Of a DNA stretch of 64,000 nucleotides, positions 1 to 9,899 are shown piece by piece. Position 1 is the stretch's first letter; the number at the start of each line of letters is the position of its first letter. Source of the DNA: Symbiodinium natans (Eukaryota; Sar; Dinophyceae; Suessiales; Symbiodiniaceae). Both the position numbers and the translations under genes were made by a program. The stretch is taken from contig CAJNDS010001125.1 in NCBI GenBank assembly GCA_905221605.1, positions 293,501 to 357,500 of the forward strand. Direction: 5' to 3'. The notes below the pieces were generated by a model. That model did no database searches. It was not told where the DNA came from and worked only from the letters and a program-made list of their open reading frames with translations.

Positions 1-293
1 TTGCAAGACATCTCGCCGAAGGTCGAGCAAACGGCCTTTGGAACTGAGACTCCACAACGACATGGCAAGTCCTCGGCGATGTAGCTGTCGTTGTTTACCA
101 GGAAAACACCGCAATCCCAATTCTGTTCCTGGCACAACTTGAATCCCTCATGAATAGAGGTGCATGGATCGGATGCATAGTATTGGAAGGTGCCCCAACA
201 GCCTTCTGTCACCACAAAGGCTTTGGTTGAAAAGTCCACAGCACGGTACGTGTCCAAGAGTCCTTTCACGAACGAAGTGAGGTCTTCTTCTTT
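1..293 (-). CDS. Cysteine-rich exon, gene runs off left edge
   Basis: Read on the minus strand from about 293 down to 1, one frame is open and strongly protein-like: KEEDLTSFVKGLLDTYRAVD, then FVVTEGCWGTFQYYASDPCT, IHEGFKLCQEQNWDCGVFLV and EDLPCRCGVSVPKAVCSTFG. Eight cysteines lie in about 75 residues, suggesting a disulphide-bonded lumenal or secreted segment. It begins just after an AG followed by G (ACTAAG|GTAGTTGC), as expected for a dinoflagellate acceptor. It is probably a downstream exon of the serine hydrolase gene, but it could belong to a separate gene. It is incomplete because the window starts inside it. Confidence 0.55.
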
Positions 294-479
294 GCAACTA
301 CCTTAGTTCGACAATCGACTGCGTCGGCCAACAACATCCGTTTGGGAGACTTTTTTGGACTCAACGTGCTTTCAAGTCTTCGATGTCAGTTATCTTAGGA
401 TTCAAGCGGCAGGTCCACAGCTCACGCATGTCCGACAGATGGTTGAGAAGAGTCCCGACAGCTATTTGCAAGCCGAGCT

Positions 480-884
480 GCTTTTCTTGTACGGTGCGTC
501 CAACGTGTTCTCATCTAAAGTGAATGTTTCGGTGATCTCACAAGACAGCGACGTTGCCACCGGACTGCTGCCGCATAGATGCGCGGGTCTCTGGCGGCAA
601 GCCTTGATTCACTTTGGCTAGGGCTTTAGGGTAGTTGTGACCAACCACCGTGAACCAAGCCACTGGCCGTTTTCCGTCAAGTTATCCCTTTGCATGATGC
701 TGTACACCCCAGTCACCCTAACACCCCGATGCCCAAACGCTGAACCTCCTGCAACCCAAGATGCCTCAAAGGCTTCTCTGATGCTGGCCTGTGCTGCCCA
801 GAGGTTTCCCGTTTGGGGCACCATCGTATCACAGCTCACCACCCAGTCTGCATCTTCCGGAAAGAAGGCCACCTTGGACCCCAT
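480..884 (-). pseudogene. Serine hydrolase tail exons with frame breaks
   Basis: The minus strand continues with coding-like protein after the GHGG exon. First comes a frame containing ADWVVSCDTMVPQTG and WLGSRWLVTTTLK. It meets a stop at about 618, but the next frame reads on at once as ALAKVNQGLPPETRASM. A third stretch reads CEITETFTLDENTLDAPYK, back in the first frame. The pattern of -1 then +1 within about 120 bases fits two small indels (decay or assembly error). It also fits a very short intron whose acceptor lies in the AGCAG just before the third stretch. No domain is recognised. It is placed with the hydrolase only because strand, spacing and order agree. Confidence 0.4.
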
Positions 885-915
885 GGGCCATGGGCTTGGC
901 TCGGTTACTAGAGAA

Positions 916-1130
916 TCAAAGGAATTCCAACTCAGAATGCAGAAGTCTTATACAAAAAGGTTGGGAAGAGTTGGGAAGAGCCACGATGTGAACCAAGTTC
1001 TGCGTTGGTTGAAGCTCCAAATACGCACCCAAACAGCCGCCGTGGCCTGCCCGAGGTTCACCGGTCTTCCAGTCAGACCATACTGCAAAGGTGCGACCCG
1101 TCCCCAGCAGAACTCCGTGCCTCGGCAAAC
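916..1130 (-). CDS. Serine hydrolase, exon with third catalytic motif
   Basis: This minus-strand frame follows the core exon in transcription order. It contains RAGHGGCLGAYLELQPTQNL and then HIVALPNSSQ. That matches the C-terminal 'GHgG..G....idP...l.vvvl.N' block of class C beta-lactamase-like enzymes, where the H-G-G takes the place of K-T-G. The frame differs from the preceding exon, whose reading ends at the stop just beyond LLSPIQKSPGA, so an intron of roughly 120-150 bases must separate them. An AG followed by G near 1125 (CCGAG|GCACGG on the minus strand) is a plausible acceptor. Together with the SxxK exon this gives two of the three family motifs in canonical order. Confidence 0.65.
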
Positions 1131-1243
1131 CAAAAAGGGAAAGTAGGAGCATGGCAGCATGGCAGCATGGCTCCTCTCGAGGTTGAAACACGTTGAAACC
1201 GATTCAAAACAGCTCCAAAACCTTCTCTTCGGCGTGTGTTTTT

Positions 1244-2131
1244 TCATGCTCCGGGCGACTTTTGAATGGGCGAAAGCAAGTCCACGAAGTCCTGCTGTTT
1301 CAAGAGAGTCTTGGCCAAAGCCTCAGGTCGTCCGTTGTAGCCTTGGACCAGCCACTGGCCATAGATTCCTAGTTCACTTAGAGGAGCCCAGAGCCCTCCG
1401 GCGGGATTCGCGTCAACGACCTCTGCCGTGCTCATGTGGAGCGGATCGAAGATGAGAGTCTTCGCCAAGGTGCCGAAATCCATGCCCGAGATCCTCTCTT
1501 CGATCAATGCCAAGACCTGCACACCGTCAACGTGGACATAGTTGTGTACGGTATTGAGCTCTGGCGTGCAGTTGCCCAGCGCCCCGTATTGCAAGGTGTT
1601 GTTCACCCAGACTTCACGGTATGCAACGATTCCACGACTCCACGCACTCCACAGTGCCGCGGTTCCCTCAGCAGTCCACGGCGCGCCATCGGGGAAAAGA
1701 CAGGCGCTGTGCGAGGCCACGTCCAGGAGGGAGGCGTTCTCGAAGTCCGTGCCGGGCGCCAAATCTGGCAACCATTGGCTGAGCTTGTCATTCCTCTGTT
1801 GGGAGATGTTGGGAGGCCTATTTGGGTTTTGACATGGGACTTTGGGATGTGACTCTAGCCTCATATATAGACGTGGCCTCATGTGGCAAACACGCGCGAC
1901 AGCACACAAACACTGTAGGGCCGTCACTAAGAGCCCACGGAGCCTTGCTTTCGCTCCAAGTCTCCAGCCAATTTCAGGTAGACTGCTATTGGCCATGAGC
2001 ATCTGCATCACCACTCCCACCACTGTTTTCGTGATGGAGGCGTATCCCCATCGCAGCTGCGCCGGTGGATTGGCCGCAGCGGTCTTCTGACTTGCACCCT
2101 TGCGCCGATACGAGCCCACAGAAACCTGTCT
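1244..2131 (-). CDS. Beta-lactamase-like serine hydrolase, central exons
   Basis: The minus strand reads as the core of a penicillin-binding/class C beta-lactamase family serine hydrolase. The stretch YASITKTVVGVVMQ carries the S-x-x-K nucleophile motif. It is followed by KLSQWLPDL (the usual 'kLsLddpv..ylP' segment), LLDVASHSACLFPDG (the 'LL.HtSGl' segment), and NYVHVDGVQVLALIEERISG leading to FDPLHMSTAEV (the 'iiE.vtG...PLGM..T' segment). The second catalytic motif, normally Y-x-N, appears as Y-V-H. About 60 residues between MLMANS and KLSQWL do not fit the family and are probably an in-frame intron. The exon may start after AGACAG at about 2131, giving SVGSYRRKG. Members act as peptidases or esterases; substrate and compartment cannot be read. 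The family call is fairly sure, the exon boundaries are not. Confidence 0.7.
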   Translation of the reverse strand, partial: RQVSVGSYRRKGASQKTAAANPPAQLRWGYASITKTVVGVVMQMLMANSSLPEIGWRLGAKARLRGLLVTALQCLCAVARVCHMRPRLYMRLESHPKVPCQNPNRPPNISQQRNDKLSQWLPDLAPGTDFENASLLDVASHSACLFPDGAPWTAEGTAALWSAWSRGIVAYREVWVNNTLQYGALGNCTPELNTVHNYVHVDGVQVLALIEERISGMDFGTLAKTLIFDPLHMSTAEVVDANPAGGLWAPLSELGIYGQWLVQGYNGRPEALAKTLLKQQDFVDLLSPIQKSPGA

Positions 2132-2375
2132 TGATCAAAGAAGCTCGGGAGCAGCAAGTTCTTAAGGCGGGTCGGCTGATCAAGCACTAGCACGATTTTG
2201 GGGTTTAGGGTTTGAAAGCAGTCACTTTACTAGCTAGCGCCGGTGCGGTCTTTGTTGCGGCCCGCCTACGTCGAATCTGTTGGAACTGTGTGAGGTCTTT
2301 CAGGCACCCAGACTAGGAGCCCGGAAGCTGTCAAAGACTGAGGGAAAACAAGCCAAGTTCTGGTGAATGCATGCG

Positions 2376-2633
2376 TCAAAGAATGATTCTAGCACTGTTC
2401 GCCTCCGCTAGCGTGCTGCACTCGTTGAGGACCGTAGCAGCCAGGGTCTCCAGCGGAGGCGACGTAGCTTGGCCATCGCTGAGGATTTTTGACAGAACCG
2501 GCTCCAGCCCTGCAGCAACTGGGCCAGCCATGGCGATGAGAGGGCCCACTGGAACGCGTTTTCTTCCAAGCACGTCAAAGGCGCAAGGCTTTGCAGAAAT
2601 ACTATTGCTGCTTTCTTTGTTGGGACATGTCAT
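2376..2633 (-). CDS. Possible upstream exon of the serine hydrolase
   Basis: A minus-strand frame upstream of the SxxK exon reads PVGPLIAMAGPVAAGLEPVL, then SKILSDGQATSPPLETLAAT and VLNECSTLAEANSARIIL before a stop. Composition and hydrophobic spacing look coding, and a short amphipathic helix before the catalytic domain would fit the N-terminal part of this family. No conserved motif is present, and no splice join to the next exon was proved. A further short open stretch at 2125-2193, minus strand, reads LDQPTRLKNLLLPSFFDQDR. It could be another exon or an intron that happens to be open. Confidence 0.3.
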   Translation of the reverse strand: MTCPNKESSNSISAKPCAFDVLGRKRVPVGPLIAMAGPVAAGLEPVLSKILSDGQATSPPLETLAATVLNECSTLAEANSARIIL

Positions 2634-2639
2634 GACATG

Positions 2640-4325
2640 CTTGCATGTTCGTCCTCATTGCTTGACGCTTCTTATGACAGGCGAATCAACTTTACTTCAC
2701 TATACCATCCGTTGACGCGACCAAATCAAATTGAGGCCTCGCCCAACGGTGGCTTCAGGGCATGGAATGCCTTTTTTGCACCATCGGCAAGGCTTGGGGA
2801 ATCGTACATCCATGAATCTTAAGCTTATTAACTCAAAGGGTTAAAGGTGTCGGGTATAGGGTTTAAGGTTCACGGCTTAAGGTCCAAAGTTGTGCTGAAT
2901 CCATCTGCGTGAGAAGGAAGACTGACAGGTTCAGGGACCAAGCTTTCGATCAGACCCAATCTCGTGCCTCGTTTCATTTGGCGACAATACACACAAGTGA
3001 TCCGGCTTCGCCTTTACCCAGACGAGGGTCAAGCCCAGTCCTACGTCCTCAAACTTGTTGAAAAAACATGCGGGTGCAGCCCTGGATTATCAACATCTTT
3101 AGTAAACATCTTGCCACTTCCGATTCGCTTCGGCATGCCATCATTGCTGGACATCATGCCCCACCCAACCTCCCCAATCGCCGACGGTCTTCTGGGTGTT
3201 GCGGGCTCAACTGTTTTGATCATGGTCTGAAAGTTCCTGTCATCGGTTGACCCTCACATGCAATGGGGAAAGCAAACGGCCGCAACCAATGCTTCAGAGA
3301 AAAAAGGGCAAAAAGGCGGTGCTCACATATTGGATCCATTGAGTACTCAACCATAGACTGTAAGCTTGCCCCGTTGTCGGCGTAGCGGGCAGAGGAAGTC
3401 CCGCTTTAAAACTTCCTGCCCGGCCCTAGCGTATTCACTGTCGACCGCTACCCCATACTTTCTACCCCCCCCCGATTCACTGCGGCCACGAAGGACTTCC
3501 ATCCAATCCCTCCATCTCCGGTCAACTCGAACTCCGATCCACATAGGGTCCTTTCCTTGGCTACACCGTCCATTTCTGCTTCGTCACGTAGCTTGCTCGA
3601 GTCCATCTCCTCTGCATCTATTGTTGTGGGCTAACGGACTGATCCACCTCTCGAGCGCAATACTGAATGGCGGGTAGTCCTTGAGAAGCCTGTTACGTTC
3701 CACGATCGGTGGCAGGTCTATCTGTACGTTTACCTTCGCAAGCACACTCTCCACTCTCCACACCGTTTGCATCCGCTCTACGCTCGGAAAAGTCCTGATA
3801 TGCTCTGGACCAATGTCCTCATGATTGGGCCCCCTTGTGCGTCATTACAATGGGATTGTGTGAGAATACCTCTCCCCACGTTCCGCCGACTTTGGCGACG
3901 TCTACCCGGGTCTACCCCGCCATTCGCCCTTGCCCATCACTCCTCTATCCGTTCTGCCTGCCAAACTCGTCTCCACAGCCTGTGTGTATCCCTCCTCCCC
4001 GAGTGACTTCAGCTCTCCGTACTGCGGTTCGAATATACGCGACGATCTTGTGGCTCGAATCCTGCAAACAACCGTCTCACCCTCTTCCCGGTACTTCGGG
4101 CGCAGAAAGTACGGCTCCCACCCTCCTCATCTCTTGGGGAAGGCAGGCCACATGCGGCCGCTTTATTGAGCTGGGCGAGACCATATGGATGGTTCGATAG
4201 GTGTTTGGCTGAAAAACTGACTCGATGTAGCTGTCTTAGTACAACATTATGCTAACGCACTTCTTCTTTCTTGCGCGAAAGCCCCTTTACAACGTCAGCT
4301 ACCCAGTGGGCGATTTGGCAAAAGA
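2640..4325. other. Intergenic, no supported gene
   Basis: About 1.7 kb without a frame I can defend. Degenerate telomere-like words (GGGTTTAAGG, GGGTTAAAGG) occur near 2838-2880. On the minus strand 3347-3772 holds two adjoining open stretches, one containing DLPPIVERNRLLKDYPPF. They look faintly protein-like but match nothing I recognise. The bases 4200-4325 would be the leader of the Copia element that follows. They share the 10-mer GCTAACGCAC (4253-4262) with the putative 3' LTR remnant (22238-22247), but no full 5' LTR was found. Confidence 0.5.
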
Positions 4326-5333
4326 ATGAAACAGCTCATAAAAGCGGCGCATCAGCACAACCACACCACAAGAACACAAACTAAACACGAAGGAACCAAC
4401 CCACCAAGTACACCACCAACCCACCAACACCAAAGCAAGCACACCGGAGACCGCGCCTGCGACGAGACGGAACGGAAGGCTTTGATGGAAGAGGCCGTAA
4501 CGAGGGCACGGCGTATGCTGTGCAATGCCTCTTTGGAAGCGGGGACGGAGCCTCCTCCAAGTTTCAAGCCCCTGGAGACCGAGTCCTGGGGTACTTGGAC
4601 CACTGGGCCGACTCGAAAAGAGTTATTCCGGAAGTGGGAGGCCGCCATCTACGCGGATGCTGGGCAGTACGAGGTGTGGGAAAGCCACCACAGGATGGGC
4701 GAACCCATCCCTTTGTGTCGGGACTGCTTAGGGGACCCGATCAATATGCTCAGCAAGGTGGCCAACGACCCCGACTACATCTCCAAGTACAGCACAGGTG
4801 GGGTTTTGCCTGCAATGGATTTAGAACCGGACCAGATCGAGTGTGTCCCGGTTTGCCCTGGATACGTTTCGATGAATTCGTGTTCGTGGGCCCATGGAAT
4901 TATACCCCAGGAACGGTGCTACATTCTTCAGGAGCCCAAGGATCTGGAGAGGTACTTTGGTCCAAAACGATTCGCGGAGGTGGAAATCCTCACGACAGAG
5001 CTTTTGGATGCCCACTACAAGATTTTGGACGATCTCAACGAGGCCGAAAGTCTTCGAGGATTCGGTGTAACGGAGGGGATGGTCAGCAAGGCCCTCGACG
5101 AGGTTTCTTCCTCACTTACCAGTGGTACCTCATTCCACCCTCATGTTCGGCCAAATTCCAACGTGCACACGCTCATTTACAAGTACCTACTTCGAGCAGC
5201 ACGAGTGCTTCGGTTGCACAGCCTTCACAGCCATCAGTACTACGACATCGAGGCTACCCTTTTGGAGCCACCAGATGGATTGCAAGGATGGCACGTGGAT
5301 GTCTGTTGGGATCTTCTGGGTCGACAGCTTTGA
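4326..5333 (+). CDS. Gag-like or unknown ORF at the 5' end of the Copia element
   Basis: A 335-residue frame starts with a hydrophilic Thr/His/Gln-rich leader and then becomes globular-looking (CRDCLGDPINMLSKVANDPD, PKRFAEVEILTTELLDAHYK). It has scattered cysteines but no CCHC knuckle and no match to the usual Copia gag helices. It ends in TGA at 5331-5333, and the same frame reopens at 5358 as the next ORF, so the two were probably one protein. Position 5' of integrase suggests a structural or accessory protein of the element. A captured host segment is equally possible. Confidence 0.45.
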   Translation: MKQLIKAAHQHNHTTRTQTKHEGTNPPSTPPTHQHQSKHTGDRACDETERKALMEEAVTRARRMLCNASLEAGTEPPPSFKPLETESWGTWTTGPTRKELFRKWEAAIYADAGQYEVWESHHRMGEPIPLCRDCLGDPINMLSKVANDPDYISKYSTGGVLPAMDLEPDQIECVPVCPGYVSMNSCSWAHGIIPQERCYILQEPKDLERYFGPKRFAEVEILTTELLDAHYKILDDLNEAESLRGFGVTEGMVSKALDEVSSSLTSGTSFHPHVRPNSNVHTLIYKYLLRAARVLRLHSLHSHQYYDIEATLLEPPDGLQGWHVDVCWDLLGRQL

Positions 5334-5357
5334 AGCAGGGCCCTCGAATTTCACAAA

Positions 5358-6004
5358 ATGGCCGAAGATCGTCGAGCAAAGCGTGCTCAACGTCCAAAGG
5401 CGCGACCTGCGCCCCCACAGCTCGACGAAGATCCTACCTCGGAAGAGGAAGAGGAAGAGGACGTCGATTCGTCCATCCTCAAGGAATACGCCGAGTTGGG
5501 GTGGTACGTGCAGAAGGTGCTCGAAGAAATCCGTGGTGGGAATTTGGCGCCATCTCCGAAGATCTACTTGGAAGGCCAAATGGTGAATGCCCCCTCGACT
5601 CATGGGGGTACACAGAGGCCGGCGGAACCACCTTCACCGGCAATGGTGCCACAGGAGCCGCCTTCACCATCAGGAGTTTTGGCTCCCCCGGAGCCGCCTT
5701 CACCAACAGGATCTTTGGTGCCACCGGAACCACCATCACCCGCGGAATCCATGGCGCCACCTCTACCGCCACAAGTTCCTCGATTCAAAATGCCTCAAAG
5801 GCCTCCCGTCCGTTGAGCGGAGAAGGGGACTATTCGGTGTGGGATCTCCTAAACACAGCTGTGGAGCCTTCATCGCCAATGTCCCCGGTGCCCACGGAGG
5901 TAGCGGATCGCGGCCGTTCCAGAAGCCCACGAAGGTTGCGACATTCGGATGTAGTAAGCGAGGCAAGGGCCGCTATAAGCGAGGCCGAAGCCGCTCTTCG
6001 CTAA
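5358..6004 (+). pseudogene. Proline-rich/acidic ORF continuing the gag-like region
   Basis: The frame from 5358 opens with a basic patch (MAEDRRAKRAQRPKARPAPP), then an acidic run of about a dozen Asp/Glu with Ser/Thr, then a helix-like stretch, then five repeats of the pattern PPEPPSP with short spacers, and stops at 5816. Immediately after, the frame two bases over continues sensibly as GDYSVWDLLNTAVEP, an SR-type stretch (RGRSRSPRRLRHS) and an Ala/Glu helix ending at 6004. Two adjoining fragments in different frames indicate a frameshift or an unrecognised intron. The low-complexity linker between presumed gag and pol has no catalytic motif. Confidence 0.45.
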
Positions 6005-6740
6005 AAGCGAAAAAGAGGCAATGCTCTTCCGTTGCGCCGCATCGTTGTTTTGCGCCCCGACAAGCAAAAAGAGAGCCGGATCGGAGACACGAGCAAGTAG
6101 GTGATTTTGAGTGGCATGAAACTTTGGCATGTTGTGGCTTGAGCTTGGCATGTTTGACTTGTTGTGGCATGGAAACATTTTGGCTTGGAAACACTAGCCT
6201 TGAGGCCCCAGGAGTTAAAAGGCATCTAGTGGTAGGACCCCTAGGAGAAATTCGAGGTTCAAAGCCCCGAGTAAAAAGAACCCCTTTCCGCCTTCACGCC
6301 AGGCGGTCCGCTAAAATTCCAGGATTAGTCATCGACGTCGCGATGGTGTTCCTCATCCTGATCTTCAGTGCCTTGGTTGGGGTCGTTGTTTCGGGTCTTT
6401 GGAAATTGCTCGAAAAGTGTTTTCAGAGAGGCTCCAAGGGAGCACCTGAGATGAGTAGAATAAAGCCCCGAAAAGGAGGATGTTGGATTCGTATTCGCAC
6501 CCAAAAATGCTTCAAGCGTGTTTGCGTAGAACGGATCTTGCTGGTTGGTAGAAGAATCCCGAAAGCCCCAACTAAGGGAAAGCCCAAAACCTTAAAGTTG
6601 TTGGCTTGCGTGCGGCATGTTTGGCGTGTTTTGGCATGGTGTCTTGACGTGGCATGCTGTGTGTTGAAGGGAAATGATGAGAAAGTGCCGGAAGGAGGCT
6701 TAAAGCAGCCAGTGACTGAGCATCTGCGGATGCTCAGAGG
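6005..6740 (+). other. Copia gag-pol spacer with GGCATG-rich repeats
   Basis: Two clusters rich in TTGGCATGTT-like words lie at about 6125-6175 and 6605-6660. In the pol frame they translate to Cys/Ala/Leu-rich peptide (LACLTCCG, VAWCLDVACC-like). Between them sits a hydrophobic stretch VIDVAMVFLILIFSALVGVV, long enough for one membrane span. The protease expected here is absent. The same GGCATG-rich spacer occurs after the protease in the minus-strand Copia fragment near 27190-27270, so it appears to be a family feature rather than random filler. Confidence 0.5.
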
Positions 6741-7368
6741 GCTGCCCCTTCCAGGAAGTGGCACAGGCTCTGATCCCTTAATCTTGGACCGCGATAGTGG
6801 TGAACCACCGTCTTCCTCGAACCAACCGAATCGTTCCCCACAAAACCCGGAACAACCTCCTGAAGCCCCAATTCCACAAGGAGAGGAGATCGAAGAAAGG
6901 ATTCCCCTCAGAAGCCACGCACTCCAGGTACATCGATCCCGAGGTCATTTTCCCTATGATGTGAACTGCGAAAGCTGCTGCTCTAGCAAAGGCAAAGTCC
7001 CGGCCAGGAGACTGAAGAGGCAGCTGCAGAAGGAGAATCAAACCATTGGGGTCGATTTCTATTACTTTGGGAAACTGAGGGTTCTTCTTCTTGTACATGT
7101 TGCGTCCCGGTACTCAATGTCTATCCCCGCCATGGAACTACACGACCCGAACTTGTTGTTCAATATCGATCGGTTTATCCGCGAAATTGGATTGCGCCAA
7201 AAGACCTTAACGTTTCGGTGCGACAACGAACAGGGTCTGATATCCATGTGCGAGAGGGTCGCGGCGCAGAGGCGCGAGAACCCTACGATGGTAGATGTTG
7301 TGCCAGGATACCGTCCGCAGTCTAAAGGTGCTGTGGAAAGGCAGGTCTCTGCAATGAAGCAGGGATTT

Positions 7369-7371
7369 TAG
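7369..7371 (+). other. In-frame TAG inside the integrase frame
   Basis: The only stop codon in a frame otherwise open for 5 kb. The sequence reads sensibly on both sides without a frame change (QVSAMKQGF, stop, SIWLDLEAEV). It falls just after the catalytic Glu of the integrase. Confidence 0.8.
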
Positions 7372-9899
7372 TCGATATGGCTCGACCTAGAGGCGGAAGT
7401 AAAGCGTCGACGACCTGCTGAAGAAGGTGGTGCCGCTTGGCAGTTACCTTTAGGTGGAATGTTGTGGCAGACTTGTTTGCTGTATGCTGCACGCAGTTTC
7501 AACTTGTGGAGCTTTGACAGCAACAACAGTACCACGGCAATAGACAGGTTGCACGAGGAAATAGTCCAAAGGACTAGGACGCTTCCCTTCGGCTGTTCTG
7601 CGCAGGCTAAAGTTGGTGGTTCCAAACGACATCTAGAAAAGTTCCGGGGAGCTAAGACGGTTCGAGTGAGCTATCTGGGCCCCGTCCATCCTAGAGGTGG
7701 AGGTGTGTATGGAACTGTCATTGGAGGAGATGGAGAGATTGAGGTCTTTCCAGCGTGTCGTGGGATCTTTGAACGGGACGAACCCACGTACGACAGCCCA
7801 ACGTTGGAGCTGTTAGCTAAAGCTAATCCTCTGGTGCTTGATACGCAGGACCCCGAAAAGCCTTTGCTGTTTGAACCGCCTGCGGAACCCATTGTTCCAA
7901 AAGAAGAGGAAATCGAAGCCCCAGAGGACGAAGAAATGATCCCGGAATATGTCCAGGACTACGAGCCCACGGAACTGGGCTCTGAGGGTCATGAGGGGGT
8001 AGCCGGAGGTGACCTCCCGGAGCCCGACATGGAGGACATGGAAATCGACTGGTTGACAGATCATTCTCTTCAGAAGCTAGGTGAAGGACCTGACTGCCGC
8101 GCCGTGAGCAATCAAGCGGCGTCTTCCTTTGAGCTTAAGTTTGGAGGGAGTAGAATCTGTTGTCAGGTCCCACAGCAAGCTGTTTCAGAGACCTCTGGTG
8201 AGCTGCTAGATCCCAAACTCCTCTATCTGTCCATGAAACTGGAACTAGAAGAATTGGAGTCTTTCAACGTAGGAGAAGTGGTGAGCGAGCGAGAAGCGTA
8301 CAGACTTGCTAAGGAGAGCGGAAGAAGAGTTCTTTCGAGCCGTTGGGTCAATACGGTTAAGAAGCCTGGTCTCTACCGCTCTAGACTTGTTGTCCGCGAT
8401 TTTGCCGCTATGGGCGGCACAACGCTCGCTGAGGGGATCTATTCTCCTACCACCAGCCTGGAAGGGCTGCGGCTCCTACTTTCCATTCTGTGTAGAAAAG
8501 GGTCTGTGCTGTCCTGTGACGTTTCGGTAGCCTTCATGCACGCCGCTATTGCGCGGCCGGAGTTTGTGCAGCTTCCGAGTAACATAGGAAACGCAAAGAC
8601 TGGCGAGCGGGTCTTCCTGAAACTGTTTCGTGCCATGAACGGGCTTCGAAGTGCCCCGCTTTCTTGGTACAAGGAGCTGTCGGCGTACTTGGGAAACCAA
8701 GGATTCCAGCAGATCTTGGACCCTACAATCTTCCGCAAGAAAACCAAGAATGGTTTGGTGATTGTCCTCTTTTATGTTGACGATCTGTTGATTTGGGCCG
8801 AGAACACCGCCGAAGCTCGAAAGGTGTATGAAGACCTGAAGAAACGCTACAAGCTTAAGCTAACAGGTGAGCTCTTGGAAGGAAAACCAGGTGAGGTGTC
8901 TTTCTTGGGACGTAGGATCTTCCGGAAGAAGACCGGAGAGCCCTGCGTATACTTTGGCTTGGACGCTAAGTACTTGAGGTCTTGCTGTGAGGAGTACGGA
9001 ATCACTAAGGTGGCGCCGAAGCTTCCACCATTAGAGCGGCGGTATGCCGACCTCATCAAGAAAGGACAGGACGCACCTCTTACGCCAGAGGCGCACGAGC
9101 GCTATAGGCGTACCTTGGGACGCCTAGCCTGGGCGTCGCTTTCAAGACCTGATTTGCAGTATGTATGCGGTTTTCTAGGAAGACACCAGTCAGCCCCCAA
9201 TGAAGCAGCCGAAGCTTGTATGAGGGATGTTCTGAGGTGGGTGTCTGGTTTACCGCATAAGGTCCAAGTGTTCCCCTCACGTAGAGAGCTCTTAGCCCCT
9301 GATGAGGACCGAGAGTCAGTGTCGTGTTTTGTTGACGCGTCTTGGGGTTTGAACTCTGTGAGTGGTGGAATTGTGACCTGGAACAACTGTTGCTTGAAGA
9401 CGTTCAGTAGGAAACAGACGACCGTAGCTCTGTCATCGGCAGAAGCCGAGCTAGCAGCACTGACTGAAATCGCCAGAGAGGGATTGTATATATCTCTGTT
9501 GGTGCAGACTATGGTGGAGGGGATGCCTTCTGATTCGGAGGAAGGCCGATATCAGTTGCACGCGTACGGGGACTCTGAAAGCGCCCTGTCCATAGCGCAA
9601 ATGAGTACCCTCCTGAGGAAAGTTCGCCACATAGAGTTGAGAGCTGCTTTTCTCCAACAACTAGTCGCTAAGGAAAGATTGACGCTGGAGTATATACCGG
9701 GGAAACTCAACCCCGCAGATGCTCTAACGAAATCCCCAACTGCGGAGAATTTGGTCAGTCTTTGTGAGGCCGCTGGCCTCATTACCGAGCCAGAATCGTG
9801 GTCGTCGATCTCCGAAGAAAACGTCGAAGAAGTAAGAAATGAGCCCAATATCACTGAGGAAGTATCTTCGAACGCAGTAAGGTCCTCTCCGCTGGAGGT

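Noticed and set aside
3347-3772. Two adjoining minus-strand frames upstream of the Copia element
   Set aside because: Faintly protein-like but with no recognisable motif, no splice evidence and overlapping plus-strand frames. Not called as a gene.
4520-6004. A 494-residue frame overlapping the gag-like ORFs
   Set aside because: Most of it is a shifted reading of the better frame and has odd Arg/Gly/Ser composition. Only its last 60 residues look coding and are listed with the 5358-6004 entry.
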